Positions 1 to 8,539 are shown, counted from the first letter of the stretch. The stretch is DNA of 64,000 nt from Pseudomonas viridiflava (GCF_900590755.1 NZ_UUOC01000020.1:62001-126000), one strand, 5' to 3'. Numbers and translations are program-made. Notes: generated by a model from the letters alone, not told the origin.

Positions 1-2
1 CG

Positions 3-164
3 TTTGCCGGAGCGGTCGCGGGCCAGTCAGGCGTTGACCATGCGATCAAGTTGCTCAGTGATGAAGTGTCTCGGGACATGGCCATGCTGGGGGTATGCGC
101 AATCCCGGAAATCGGTCGGCACCTGTTGCTACGCAAGCCGGGATCGGGGTTTACGCCGCTCTAA
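3..164 (+). CDS. FMN-dependent alpha-hydroxy-acid dehydrogenase, C-terminal end (partial)
   Basis: Only the last 53 codons lie in the window; the gene enters from the left and stops with TAA at 162-164. The segment GQSGVDHAIKLL...RDMAMLGV...IPEIGRHLL resembles the C-terminal helices of the lactate/glycolate/mandelate oxidase family (FMN enzymes oxidising 2-hydroxy acids to 2-oxo acids), where a Gly-rich loop is followed by a conserved E/D-R-x-M-A-L-L-G helix. The catalytic His/Arg region is outside the window, so the substrate cannot be judged. It lies about 190 bp upstream of, and on the same strand as, the SsuD-like gene. Confidence 0.6.
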   Translation, partial: FAGAVAGQSGVDHAIKLLSDEVSRDMAMLGVCAIPEIGRHLLLRKPGSGFTPL

Positions 165-354
165 CCGCAGCTCCCCCCGAAATCATCAACTTTGACCAGA
201 GCCGCATCACGACATGCAATATTTTTATAATAACCTTAGGTCAAAATAGAATTTCACAGCTCGCTTCTATAGCCATATGTTGCAGACACGGACCGGGATT
301 GCACGCCTGATCGAGTCCAACCCCATACGCTATGCATACAAGAAGGAGCTGTTC

Positions 355-1443
355 ATGAGCATCGAATTCATCGGCTACATCGCGACCCAGCCGGGCTCGG
401 AAATCCACCCGCGCAGCGGCCCGACCATCCAGCCCGACTATGTGGCAAAGGTCGCCAAAGTCCATGAAGACGCAGGCTTTGACCGGGCTCTGGTTGCCTA
501 CCATTCCAACAGCCCGGACAGCGCGTTCGTCGCCGCCCATGCCAGCAGCGTGACCAGCAAACTGAAATTCCTGATCGCGCACCGCCCTGGCTTCATTTCC
601 CCGACCGTGGCGGCCCGGCAGTTTGCGACCCTGGACGTATTCAATGGCGGGCGTACGGCAATCCACATCATCACCGGTGGCGACGACAAGGAACTGCGCG
701 CTGACGGCAGCCATATCGGCAAGGACGAGCGCTACGCTCGCACCGACGAATACCTGGGCATCGTGCGTCAGGAATGGACCAGCGAAAAACCTTTCGACCA
801 TCGGGGCGAGTATTACCAGTTCGAAGGCGCGCACTCGCTGGTGAAATCCCCGCAGCAACCACACATTCCGGTGTACTTCGGCGGTTCTTCTCCAGCCGCC
901 ATTGCTGTGGCGGGCAAACATGCCGACGTCTATGCACTGTGGGGCGAGACTTACGAGCAGGTGCGCGCGGTGGTCAAGGAAGTGCGCGCCGAAGCCGCCA
1001 AACATGGCCGGACGGTACGCTTCAGTCTGTCGTTGCGGCCGATTCTGGCGGAGACCGAGGAGAAAGCCTGGGCCCGTGCCGACAGCATTCTGGAACGCGC
1101 CAAGGCCATCGCTGAAGGCACCGGCTTTGTGCGTCGCGAGCCACCGAATGAAGGCTCGCGTCGCTTGCTGGCAGCGGCCGCACAGGGTTCACGTCTGGAC
1201 AAACGCCTGTGGACCGGGATCGCCGGGCTACTGGGCGCGCAAGGCAACTCCACTTCGCTGGTCGGCACCCCGGAGCAAGTGGCTGAAGCGCTGCTGGACT
1301 ACTACGACCTGGGTATCACTACCTTCCTGATCCGTGGTTTTGACCCGCTGGATGACGCCATCGACTACGGCAAAAAACTCATCCCGCTGACCCGTGAACT
1401 GGTGGCCAAGCGCGAGCGCGAGGCTCAGGAAAAAGTCGCCTGA
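355..1443 (+). CDS. SsuD-like FMNH2-dependent monooxygenase (LLM class)
   Basis: A 362-residue protein of the luciferase-like monooxygenase family. Members related to alkanesulfonate monooxygenase use reduced FMN and O2 to cleave C-S bonds of sulfonates. Family hallmarks are FLIAHRPGFISPTVAARQ near residue 70, the GGRTAIHIITGGDD segment near 100 and PVYFGGSSPAA near 180. The ATG at 355 is preferred because AAGGAG lies just upstream; an in-frame ATG at 277 would add 26 residues unlike the family. From memory of E. coli SsuD, the positions of its Arg226-x-His228 and Arg297 appear replaced (SLR and LLGAQG here), so the substrate may not be a simple alkanesulfonate. The binding-protein and ABC genes follow on the same strand. 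Related LLM enzymes acting on methanesulfonate or sulfones are alternatives. Confidence 0.85.
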   Translation: MSIEFIGYIATQPGSEIHPRSGPTIQPDYVAKVAKVHEDAGFDRALVAYHSNSPDSAFVAAHASSVTSKLKFLIAHRPGFISPTVAARQFATLDVFNGGRTAIHIITGGDDKELRADGSHIGKDERYARTDEYLGIVRQEWTSEKPFDHRGEYYQFEGAHSLVKSPQQPHIPVYFGGSSPAAIAVAGKHADVYALWGETYEQVRAVVKEVRAEAAKHGRTVRFSLSLRPILAETEEKAWARADSILERAKAIAEGTGFVRREPPNEGSRRLLAAAAQGSRLDKRLWTGIAGLLGAQGNSTSLVGTPEQVAEALLDYYDLGITTFLIRGFDPLDDAIDYGKKLIPLTRELVAKREREAQEKVA

Positions 1444-1465
1444 TTCATTCCCGCCGTTAAACCCC

Positions 1466-1490
1466 GGGGGCGCATTGGCGCCCTCTTCGG
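1466..1490 (+). terminator. GC-rich hairpin after the monooxygenase gene
   Basis: A GGGCGC/GCGCCC stem with a short ATTG loop lies 22 bp after the stop and is followed by a modest pyrimidine tract. It may attenuate transcription into the binding-protein gene rather than stop it fully, because the T-tract is short. Confidence 0.4.
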
Positions 1491-1522
1491 TTTCGTAAAC
1501 CGCCCCTGTCTTTGAGAGCGCT

Positions 1523-2491
1523 ATGTCAAAAACCTTATTGAGTGTTCGCCTGCGTCGTCCATTGCTGGCAGGTCTTGCCCTTGCGGCAGTCTGCTCGTGG
1601 ATGCTGCCAGCCCAGGCCCGGGAAACCGTGCGCATCGGCTACCAGAAATCTTCGACATTGATCACTGTGCTGAAAACTCAGGGCACTCTGGAGAAGGCGC
1701 TGAATGCGGCCAACATTGACGTCAGCTGGCATGAGTTCCCCAGCGGCCTGCCGCTGCTGGAATCCCTGAACATCGGCAACGTCGACATCAGCGCTGACGT
1801 GGCCGACACCGTGCCGATCTTCGCTCAGGCAGCCCAGGCCCGGCTGACCTACTTTGCCGAAGAAACCCCATCGCCAGCAGCCCAGGCCATCGTGGTGCCC
1901 AAGGACTCACCGATCCAGACCCTGGCCGACCTCAAAGGCAAGAAGGTCGCAGTGACCAAAGCGGCAGGCACTCACTACCTGCTGATTGCGGCACTGACCA
2001 AAGGCAGGCTGAAGTTCTCCGATATTCAGCCTGCCTACCTGACCCCGGCCGATGGTCGTGCCGCCTTCGAAAACAACAAAGTGGATGCCTGGGTGACCTG
2101 GGAACCGTTCCTCACCAGCGTGCAGCGCCAACTGCCGACCCGCACTCTGGCCGACGGCACCGGGCTGGCCAGCTACAAGCGCTACTACCTGACCAGCACG
2201 CCGTATGCCAAGGCTCACCCTGAAGTGCTCAAGCTGGTGTTTGATCAGTTGCAGAAGGCCGGTCAGTGGGTCAAAGGCAACCCGAAAGAAGCCGCCGCCC
2301 TGCTCGGCCCGCTATGGGGCAATCTGGACACCGCCACGGTAGAAATCGCCAACAGCCACCGCACCTACGAAGTCCGCCCGGTAAAGGCCGACCAACTCGG
2401 CGAACAACAGAAAATCGCCGACGCCTTCTTCGCCGCAGGCCTGCTGCCCAAAGCGGTGGATGCCAAGGATGTGGAGATCTGGAAGCCGTAA
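1523..2491 (+). CDS. aliphatic-sulfonate-type ABC substrate-binding protein (first of two)
   Basis: A 322-residue periplasmic binding protein of the SsuA/TauA (NMT1/THI5-like) family. Residues 1-32 form a Sec signal peptide (basic start, hydrophobic core, cleavage near AQA-RE). The mature start VRIGYQKSSTLITVLKTQGTLEKAL, the motif LPLLESLNIGNVDISADVADT and DLKGKKVAVTKAAGTHYLL are typical of sulfonate binders; DAWVTWEPFL near residue 195 is the usual ligand-cleft strand. It should deliver a sulfonate or related anion to the permease/ATPase encoded downstream. A REP palindrome separates it from a second binding-protein gene, so the two may be differentially expressed. Confidence 0.85.
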   Translation: MSKTLLSVRLRRPLLAGLALAAVCSWMLPAQARETVRIGYQKSSTLITVLKTQGTLEKALNAANIDVSWHEFPSGLPLLESLNIGNVDISADVADTVPIFAQAAQARLTYFAEETPSPAAQAIVVPKDSPIQTLADLKGKKVAVTKAAGTHYLLIAALTKGRLKFSDIQPAYLTPADGRAAFENNKVDAWVTWEPFLTSVQRQLPTRTLADGTGLASYKRYYLTSTPYAKAHPEVLKLVFDQLQKAGQWVKGNPKEAAALLGPLWGNLDTATVEIANSHRTYEVRPVKADQLGEQQKIADAFFAAGLLPKAVDAKDVEIWKP

Positions 2492-2517
2492 GCGTCATAC
2501 CTGCGCCGGAACAGGGA

Positions 2518-2593
2518 CTGTAGGAGCTGCCGAAGGCTGCGAACGAGGATGTATCAGGCAAACCGCTTTCGCAGCCTCCGGCAGCTCCTACAG
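2518..2593. repeat. REP-type palindrome (gtaggagctgccg family)
   Basis: An inverted repeat of about 24 bases per arm with a 25-30 base loop, lying between two convergently unneeded genes of the same strand. The arm begins CTGTAGGAGCTGCCGAAGG. Same family as the copies at 3831, 9574, 10399, 20232 and 21194. Confidence 0.85.
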
Positions 2594-2816
2594 ATCTACA
2601 CCTCGCCAACTGTTTGCTCAGCAACAGTCATTCAACACAGTGTTCCCTGACCTACAGCAACGCTCACCACAGCTCCTTTCCAGCCCTTGTATCCCACGCC
2701 CCAGGCATTTGGCACAGAGCCTGCAATATTCCTTTTAAGCAGGTAGCAATCTAGCCGACTGCATTTTTTGTGAATAAGAAAAACCTCTGATCCCGCCTTG
2801 CCTGGAGCTGCACCCT

Positions 2817-3812
2817 ATGAACGCCAAAACCCTGTTTTCATTTACCCGTGTGAAATTATTGATCGGTGCCAGTGTGCTGGCTCTGGGCATGAACCCGCTG
2901 GTTTATGCGGCTGAGTCCGCCCCGGCTGAGGTGAAGCTCGACTACGCCTATTACTCACCGGTAAGCCTGGTACTCAAGCATTTTGGCTGGCTGGAACAGG
3001 CCCTGCCTCAGAGCAAGGTGGGCTGGGTTTTGAGCCAGGGCAGTAACCGTTCGCTGGAGTATCTGAACAGCGGCGGTGTTGATTTCGCATCATCGGCCAG
3101 CCTGGCGGCAGTGCTCAGCCGGGCGAACGGCAGCCCGATCAAATCGGTGTATGTCTACAGCCGTGCCGAGTGGACCGCGCTGCTGGTGCGCAAGAACTCG
3201 CCTTACCAGACCATCGCTGATCTCAAAGGCAAGAAAATCGCCGCCACCAAAGGCACCGACCCATACCTGTTCACCCTGCGCGCCTTGCAGAAGGCAGGCT
3301 TGAGCAAAGACGACGTGGAACTGGTGCACTTGCAGCATCCCGATGGCCGCACCGCGCTGGAGAAAGGTGACGTGGACGCCTGGGCCGGTCTCGATCCGCA
3401 CATGGCCGCCAGTCAGGTCCAGGCCGGTTCGCGGCTGCTGTATCGCAACACGGACTTCAACAGCTATGGCGTGCTCAGCGTTACTGACACGTTTGCCAAG
3501 GAACATCCGCAGACCATCGAAACCGTCCTGAGCGCCTACGAAAAGGCCCGCGAATGGTCGGTCAAACACCCTGACGAGCTGGCGGCACTGCTGGCCAAGG
3601 AATCTGGGCTGCCGCTGGATGTGGCCAAGCTGCAACTGTCACGCACCGACCTGAGCACCCCGCAGCTGAGCGCCAAAGACGTCGCCTCGTCCAAAGGCGC
3701 CGCGCCGATTCTCGTCTCCGAAGAACTGGTGCGTCGTGGCGGGAATGTGGATCAGGTGATTGATCAGTTGATCGATACCGGGTTCAGCAAGACGTTGACG
3801 GCGAGTAAGTAA
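2817..3812 (+). CDS. sulfonate-type ABC substrate-binding protein (second of two)
   Basis: A 331-residue periplasmic binding protein, paralogous to the product of the gene at 1523. The signal peptide covers about residues 1-31, ending near VYAAES. Conserved parts are VKLDYAYYSPVSLVLKHFGWLEQAL, SNRSLEYLNSGGVDFASSA, DLKGKKIAATKGTDPYLF and DAWAGLDPHMAA. The SNRSLEYLNSG and SPVSLVLK motifs are more like aliphatic-sulfonate binders than taurine binders. The ATG at 2817 follows a TGGAGC ribosome site. Two binding proteins close to two permease/ATPase pairs suggest each serves its own transporter, but which pairs with which cannot be read from the DNA. Confidence 0.85.
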   Translation: MNAKTLFSFTRVKLLIGASVLALGMNPLVYAAESAPAEVKLDYAYYSPVSLVLKHFGWLEQALPQSKVGWVLSQGSNRSLEYLNSGGVDFASSASLAAVLSRANGSPIKSVYVYSRAEWTALLVRKNSPYQTIADLKGKKIAATKGTDPYLFTLRALQKAGLSKDDVELVHLQHPDGRTALEKGDVDAWAGLDPHMAASQVQAGSRLLYRNTDFNSYGVLSVTDTFAKEHPQTIETVLSAYEKAREWSVKHPDELAALLAKESGLPLDVAKLQLSRTDLSTPQLSAKDVASSKGAAPILVSEELVRRGGNVDQVIDQLIDTGFSKTLTASK

Positions 3813-3830
3813 AACGTCTGAACGCAAGAC

Positions 3831-3906
3831 CTGTAGGAGCTGCCGCAGGCTGCGAATCGCGGAGCATCAGACCTATCGCCTTCGCAGCCTTCGGCAGCTC
3901 CTACAG
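3831..3906. repeat. REP-type palindrome (gtaggagctgccg family)
   Basis: Near-perfect inverted repeat; the left arm starts at 3831 with CTGTAGGAGCTGCCGCAGG and the right arm ends CTCCTACAG at 3906. It separates the second binding protein from the permease gene. Confidence 0.85.
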
Positions 3907-3940
3907 GGAATGCGCTGCCTCAAAGACACAAGAGAACCCC

Positions 3941-4774
3941 ATGACCACCAAAACCAAAGACCTGCCAGCGCCCCTCGCGTTGGCGGTTCCGTCTTCCGGC
4001 GGGGCCTGGAAACGGCGCGGCAAAGGCCTGGTGCTGCCGATACTGATCATCGCCCTGCTGGAAGTGATCGTGCGCATTGGCTGGCTGCCGTCTTATCAAA
4101 TGCCCGCCCCAAGCGAGATTGCCCTGACCCTTGGCGATCTGGCTGAAGGCCCGCTGTGGAAGCACATCAGCGCCAGCCTGTTACGGGTATTGATCGGCTT
4201 CGGCATCGGCGCAAGCCTGGCGTTGATATTCGCCGCCTGGGTCGGCCTGAGTCGCGAAGCCGAAGCCTATCTGGAACCGACTTTCGCCGGTTTGCGCTCG
4301 ATCCCCAGCCTGGCCTGGGTGCCGCTGTTGCTGTTGTGGCTGGGCATCGACGAGACCTCGAAAATCGTCCTGATCGCCATTGGCGCGTTTTTCCCGGTGT
4401 ACCTCAACGGGGTCGCGGCGATCCGCAATATCGACCGCAAGCTGGCGGAAGTCGGGCAGATGTATGGCTTCAGTCGCGGCCGTCTGATTCATCGGATTCT
4501 GCTGCCCGCCGCCCTGCCCGGCCTGTTCACCGGCTTGCGCAGTGGCATGAGCCTGGCGTGGATGTTTCTGGTCGCGGCGGAATTGATCGCCGCCACCAAG
4601 GGCCTTGGCTATCTGCTCAGCGACGGTCGGGAAACCTCGCGTCCGGACATCGTGCTGGCGGCAATCATCGTGCTGGCCGTGCTCGGCAAAATCAGCGACG
4701 GCGTGTTGGCCCGTCTTGAAAAACGCTTTCTGGCCTGGCGCGACACCTTCAGCGGCCAGGGCACAGGAGATTGA
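3941..4774 (+). CDS. sulfonate-type ABC transporter permease (SsuC/TauC family)
   Basis: A 277-residue inner-membrane protein with about six transmembrane segments (VLPILIIALLEVIVRIGWL, VLIGFGIGASLALIFAAWVGL and others). The EAA coupling loop is visible near residues 168-190 (EVGQMYGFSRGRLIHRILLPAALPG); it contacts the ATPase. The family moves sulfonates, taurine or nitrate-like anions through the membrane. The stop codon is directly followed by the ATPase gene, so the two form a translationally coupled pair. Confidence 0.85.
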   Translation: MTTKTKDLPAPLALAVPSSGGAWKRRGKGLVLPILIIALLEVIVRIGWLPSYQMPAPSEIALTLGDLAEGPLWKHISASLLRVLIGFGIGASLALIFAAWVGLSREAEAYLEPTFAGLRSIPSLAWVPLLLLWLGIDETSKIVLIAIGAFFPVYLNGVAAIRNIDRKLAEVGQMYGFSRGRLIHRILLPAALPGLFTGLRSGMSLAWMFLVAAELIAATKGLGYLLSDGRETSRPDIVLAAIIVLAVLGKISDGVLARLEKRFLAWRDTFSGQGTGD

Positions 4775-4777
4775 GTG

Positions 4778-5506
4778 ATGACTCAAGCGCTATTGGAAAA
4801 TGTCCTGCTAGACATCAACGTTGCACGCAAGTCGTTCGGCAACACCACGGTCCTGCACAACGTGCGCCTGCAATTGCATGACCGGGAAGTGATCAGCCTG
4901 CTGGGCCCCAGCGGCTGCGGGAAAAGCACCTTGCTGCGCATCGTGGCCGGGCTGGAAAAAGACTATCAGGGCCAACTGAACCGCACCGCTGACGAAGTGG
5001 CGTTCGTGTTCCAGGAACCGCGTCTGATGCCCTGGCTCACAGTCGAACAGAACATCGGTTTCAGCGACGACAAACACTTCGACAAGGCCTGGGTCGCGCA
5101 ATTGATCGATGAGGTGGGCTTGAGCGGTTTTGCCGAGGCATTGCCCAAGGCCTTGTCCGGCGGCATGGCCCAGCGGGTCGCCATCGCGCGTGGGCTGTAT
5201 TCACACCCCAAAGTCCTGCTGCTGGACGAACCGTTCAGCGCCGTAGACGCCTTCACCCGCATGAAGCTGCAAGACCTGCTGCTGCAACTGGCTCAGCGGC
5301 ATGCCATCGCCTTGCTGCTGGTGACCCATGATGTGGATGAAGCGCTGTACCTGAGTGATCGGGTATTGGTGATGGGCAACCGGCCGAGCAGCATTCGACA
5401 GGAGCTGGCGGTGGAACTGGCGCATCCGAGGGATCGGCGGGACTCGACGCTAGCGAACTTGAAAGCCTTATCGTTGACGGAACTGCAGCAGGCGCATGTG
5501 ATTTGA
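4778..5506 (+). CDS. sulfonate-type ABC transporter ATP-binding protein (SsuB family)
   Basis: A 242-residue ABC ATPase. Walker A is LGPSGCGKST, the Q-loop is FVFQEPRLMPW, the signature is LSGGMAQRVAIARGL, and Walker B is VLLLDEPFSAVDAF followed by the H-loop LLVTHDVDEALYLSD. The QEPRLMPW Q-loop is characteristic of SsuB/TauB ATPases. An in-frame GTG at 4775 directly abuts the permease stop; the ATG at 4778 is preferred, with AGGAG about 9 bases upstream. It energises the permease at 3941. The next gene is convergent, across a REP. Confidence 0.85.
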   Translation: MTQALLENVLLDINVARKSFGNTTVLHNVRLQLHDREVISLLGPSGCGKSTLLRIVAGLEKDYQGQLNRTADEVAFVFQEPRLMPWLTVEQNIGFSDDKHFDKAWVAQLIDEVGLSGFAEALPKALSGGMAQRVAIARGLYSHPKVLLLDEPFSAVDAFTRMKLQDLLLQLAQRHAIALLLVTHDVDEALYLSDRVLVMGNRPSSIRQELAVELAHPRDRRDSTLANLKALSLTELQQAHVI

Positions 5507-5512
5507 GGAGAC

Positions 5513-5619
5513 CTGTTGGAGCGACCGGGGTGGCGCTCCACCTTGCCCGCGAATGACTCAACGCGCTTAGCCAGATACATTGCGTTATCGTTCTTCGCGG
5601 GCAAGCCTCGCTCCAACAA
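5513..5619. repeat. REP-type palindrome (gttggagcg...gcgggcaagc family)
   Basis: A long imperfect inverted repeat whose outer arms are CTGTTGGAGCG and CGCTCCAACAA, with an inner CGCGGGCAAGC/TTGCCCGCGAA pair. It lies between the convergent ATPase genes. The right arm is inside the reading frame of the minus-strand ATPase and encodes its last residues. Confidence 0.75.
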
Positions 5620-6418
5620 CAAACCGTCGCAGATTATCCTGAACCAACGGCGGGACAGGTTCACCATGCCCTGCGCTGTCCACCCCCAACAACCCCAGCA
5701 GACGAGCCCGAATTGCCTGAAAACCGTGCTGCCCGGTACTGCGCTGGCGCGGCAGGTCGATGGGCACTTCATCGGCAATCTTGCCCTGCTCCAGGACGAT
5801 CACCCGATCAGCCAGGAGGATGGCTTCGTCCACGTCATGGGTTACCAGCAACACGGCGGGCGTGTGTTTGCGCCAGAGTTCGATGATCAACTGATGCATG
5901 CGGATCCGGGTCAAGGCATCCAGTGCGGCGAAGGGCTCATCGAGCAATAGCAGTTTTGGCTCACGCACCAGACCGCGAGCCAGTGCGACACGCTGTGCTT
6001 CGCCACCGGACAAGGTGGCCGGGAAGGCATTGACCCGATGAGCCAGCCCCACTTCGGTCAGCGCCTCAAGGGCACGCGCATGAGGGTTCTGGATATCGAG
6101 GCCCAGCACTACGTTTTTCCAGGCGTTTTTCCACGGCATCAAGCGCGGCTCCTGAAAAACCGCCGCTCGCGCCAGCGGTACCCGCAACTGGCCGCTGTCG
6201 ATGGAGTCCAGCCCCGCCAACGCGCGCAGCAACGTGGTTTTGCCCGAGCCACTGGCCCCCAGCAACGCGACAAACTCACCGGGAGCGATGTCCAGATTCA
6301 ACTCGTCGATAACCTTTTGCTGACCGAACTGGCGCACCACATTGCGCAGTTGCACAGGCGGCAGCTCGGGCTGATGTTTCGATTGATGAGTCGTGTGCAG
6401 AAGGTCCACAGCGGCCAT
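5585..6418 (-). CDS. second sulfonate-type ABC ATP-binding protein
   Basis: A 277-residue ABC ATPase with Walker A LGASGSGKTT, Q-loop VFQEPRLMPWK, signature LSGGEAQRVALARGL, Walker B LLLLDEPFAALDAL and H-loop LLVTHDVDEAILL. It is an SsuB/TauB-type ATPase, about 35 residues longer than its convergent neighbour, with a C-terminal extension. The last ten or so residues (VVGARLAREE) are read from the arm of a REP palindrome, which looks like a late acquisition extending the reading frame. It starts 3 bp after the stop of the permease gene upstream of it on the minus strand, so the two form one unit. Confidence 0.85.
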   Translation of the reverse strand: MAAVDLLHTTHQSKHQPELPPVQLRNVVRQFGQQKVIDELNLDIAPGEFVALLGASGSGKTTLLRALAGLDSIDSGQLRVPLARAAVFQEPRLMPWKNAWKNVVLGLDIQNPHARALEALTEVGLAHRVNAFPATLSGGEAQRVALARGLVREPKLLLLDEPFAALDALTRIRMHQLIIELWRKHTPAVLLVTHDVDEAILLADRVIVLEQGKIADEVPIDLPRQRSTGQHGFQAIRARLLGLLGVDSAGHGEPVPPLVQDNLRRFVVGARLAREER

Positions 6419-6421
6419 GAT

Positions 6422-7282
6422 CTAGCTCCTTGCAAAAGTGGGACGCCAGGCCAGCGCATAGCGCTCCAGCGTACGAATGAGGGCATCGATGACCAGGCCA
6501 AGAATGCTGTAGATCAACAGGCAGATAACAATTACATCGGTGCGCATGAAATCCCGGGCATCGCTGGCCAGATAACCGATGCCGGCCGTGGTGTTGATCT
6601 GCTCGACGAACACCAGCGCCAGCCAGGAAATGCCTAGCGAGTAACGCAGCCCGACGAAAAACGACGGCAGCGAACCCGGCAGAATCACGTGCCAGATCAA
6701 CTGACGGCGATTAAGCCCCAAGGTGTTGGCGGCCTCGATCAGCTTGGGGTCGATATTACGGATGCCGGAATACAGATTCAGATACACCGGAAAAGTGGTG
6801 CCGGTGACGATCAGGGCGATCTTGGTGAACTCGCCGATGCCAAACCAGAGAATGAATAGCGGCACCAGCGCCAGAGAGGGAATGGTGCGCAGCATCTGCA
6901 TGGGGGAGTCGAGGATCACTTCACCCTTCTTCGACAGCCCGGTGATCAGCGCTGCCACGACACCAATGGCAACGCCGATGCTCAAGCCCAGCATCGCCCG
7001 TTGCAGCGAGACCCACAGGTGCGTGGCCAATTCACCAGACTCGATCATGGCCCACAACGTGCCGCCAATCTGCGACGGCGCGGCAATCACCCGGCTGGGC
7101 AACAAACCGCTTTGCGAGGCCAGCTCCCAGATCAGCAGCAAAGCCAGCGGGCTGAGCAGCCGGACCATGAAATCAGGCGCCTGCCAGCGTTTCTGACGGG
7201 TGTTCGTCTGCTCGCGCCGGGCCTTGTCGACGGTCAGAAAACCGTCGTCCAGCGTCGCAGTATCGAGGGGTTTATCGGGCAT
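6422..7282 (-). CDS. second sulfonate-type ABC transporter permease
   Basis: A 286-residue SsuC-family permease. Hydrophobic segments include LLSPLALLLIWELASQSGLL and ALVPLFILWFGIGEFTKIALIVTGTTF; the EAA loop is EAANTLGLNRRQLIWHVILPGSLPSFFVGLRYSLG. It is first in a two-gene minus-strand unit with the ATPase at 5585. No binding-protein gene is attached, so it probably uses one of the plus-strand binding proteins at 1523 or 2817. The cytoplasmic N-terminus of about 40 residues is charged and longer than in the paralogue at 3941. Confidence 0.85.
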   Translation of the reverse strand: MPDKPLDTATLDDGFLTVDKARREQTNTRQKRWQAPDFMVRLLSPLALLLIWELASQSGLLPSRVIAAPSQIGGTLWAMIESGELATHLWVSLQRAMLGLSIGVAIGVVAALITGLSKKGEVILDSPMQMLRTIPSLALVPLFILWFGIGEFTKIALIVTGTTFPVYLNLYSGIRNIDPKLIEAANTLGLNRRQLIWHVILPGSLPSFFVGLRYSLGISWLALVFVEQINTTAGIGYLASDARDFMRTDVIVICLLIYSILGLVIDALIRTLERYALAWRPTFARS

Positions 7283-7372
7283 CTGCGAATCCTGTATTGA
7301 TCAAAACGAGGCCTCATGGATGGGTTGTGCATCGCTTCGGCCGCCTGAGTTCAGCGAGCCGAACACAGCATC

Positions 7373-7500
7373 CTGTAGGAGCGACCGTGGTGGCGCTCCA
7401 CCTTGCTCGCGATAAAGTCGGAACGACTTTCCTGCGATGTTGAGTCCACCTTTTTTCACGACTGCTTCGCAGCCGATCGCGAGCAAGCTCACTCCTACAG
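7373..7500. repeat. composite REP-type palindrome
   Basis: Outer arms CTGTAGGAGCG (7373) and CACTCCTACAG (ending 7500) and inner arms CTTGCTCGCGAT / GATCGCGAGCAAG enclose about 70 bases. Same class as the copy at 5513. It fills most of the 294 bp gap between the permease start and the end of the aldolase gene. Confidence 0.75.
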
Positions 7501-7576
7501 GGACCGTGTTTACCGCGAGGCAGGGCGGGGTTCGTACCACGGGCGCGCTCCTGCAGGGCCCAGGTGGGCCTGAGGT

Positions 7577-8386
7577 TCATTCTTTATAGGACGTATCCGT
7601 GCGCTCCAACTCACGAATCAGCGCGTCCCAATGGCGGGCGACACCCGGTCCATGACCATCGGCGAATTTCTTGGCTTGTTCTTCAACCCTGGCGACCACT
7701 TCGGCAGGCGGATAGATCAGCTCATCGTTGCCCGCCGATTGCGCGGCGACCTGGATGTTGCAGGCGTACTCCAGGCGATGCAGCTGCTGGAAGGCGTGCT
7801 CGACGCTGACACCACCGGTCAACAGGCCATGGTTGCGCAGGATCATCACACTCTTGTCGCCCAGATCCGCCACCAGCCTTTCGCGCTCGTCCAGGTCCAG
7901 CGCCACGCCTTCGTAGCCGTGATAAGCGATGCGCCCGGAGAAGCCCAGTGAGTGCTGGGAAATCGGCAGCAAACCACCCTTCTGCGCCGAAACGGCAATG
8001 CCATCCCGGGTATGGGTGTGCAGCACGGCCACCAGATCATGGCGAGCCGCATGAATCGCGCTGTGGATCACGTAACCGGCGTAGTTGATGCCCAGGCCGG
8101 TAGGGTCGTCGACGATGGTGCCGTCGATGTCGACCTTGACCAGATTCGACGCGCTGATTTCATCGAACAGCAAGCCGAAGGCGTTGATCAGAAAGTGCTC
8201 TTCCTTGCCGGGTACGCGGGCCGAAAAGTGGGTGTAGATGTGATCAGTCCAGCGTTTCTGCGCCGCCAGCCGGTACGCCGCCGCCAGTTTGACCCGCACC
8301 TCCCACTCTTCAGGGGTAACGCGCTCGCGGACACTGCCGGAGCCGGACTGCTGGGTTTGCACAGGTAACGAACTGACATTGCTCAT
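7577..8386 (-). CDS. class II aldolase/adducin family protein
   Basis: A 269-residue protein. Family hallmarks are RWTDHIYTHFSARVPG near residue 48, the zinc-binding HTHT in LVAVLHTHTRDG and a further metal His in MILRNHGLLTGG. Members are zinc lyases or epimerases on sugar phosphates, or unassigned enzymes such as those beside sulfonate and aromatic pathways. The ATG at 8386 is preferred over an upstream in-frame Met at 8455 because GGAG sits 8 bases before it and the family begins close to this point. It is divergent from the TauD-family gene, sharing a 291 bp control region that holds two copies of a repeated motif. The substrate is not known. Confidence 0.85.
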   Translation of the reverse strand: MSNVSSLPVQTQQSGSGSVRERVTPEEWEVRVKLAAAYRLAAQKRWTDHIYTHFSARVPGKEEHFLINAFGLLFDEISASNLVKVDIDGTIVDDPTGLGINYAGYVIHSAIHAARHDLVAVLHTHTRDGIAVSAQKGGLLPISQHSLGFSGRIAYHGYEGVALDLDERERLVADLGDKSVMILRNHGLLTGGVSVEHAFQQLHRLEYACNIQVAAQSAGNDELIYPPAEVVARVEEQAKKFADGHGPGVARHWDALIRELERTDTSYKE

Positions 8387-8461
8387 GGTTGACTCCGAAA
8401 GAGGGCGAAACGTGTCGGAGCAGCCTAAACGCATAAGAAACCATTTAAAAAGCACATTTTA

Positions 8462-8481
8462 TTCTAAGCTAATTATTAAAT
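8462..8481 (+). promoter_or_regulatory. repeated promoter motif, copy 1
   Basis: TTCTAAGCTAATTATTAAAT. Differs from copy 2 (8540) at two positions. It lies in the divergent control region, nearer the aldolase gene. No known operator is recognised in it. An AT-rich half-site for an activator, or overlapping promoter elements, are both possible. Confidence 0.5.
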
Positions 8482-8539
8482 TTATTGATCTTGAATTTGC
8501 CGTTGCGAGGTCCGCAGGTCATCAGCAAATGCATTTTCG

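Noticed and set aside
241..1005. 254-codon open frame on the minus strand
   Set aside because: Antisense to the SsuD-like gene; no family likeness.
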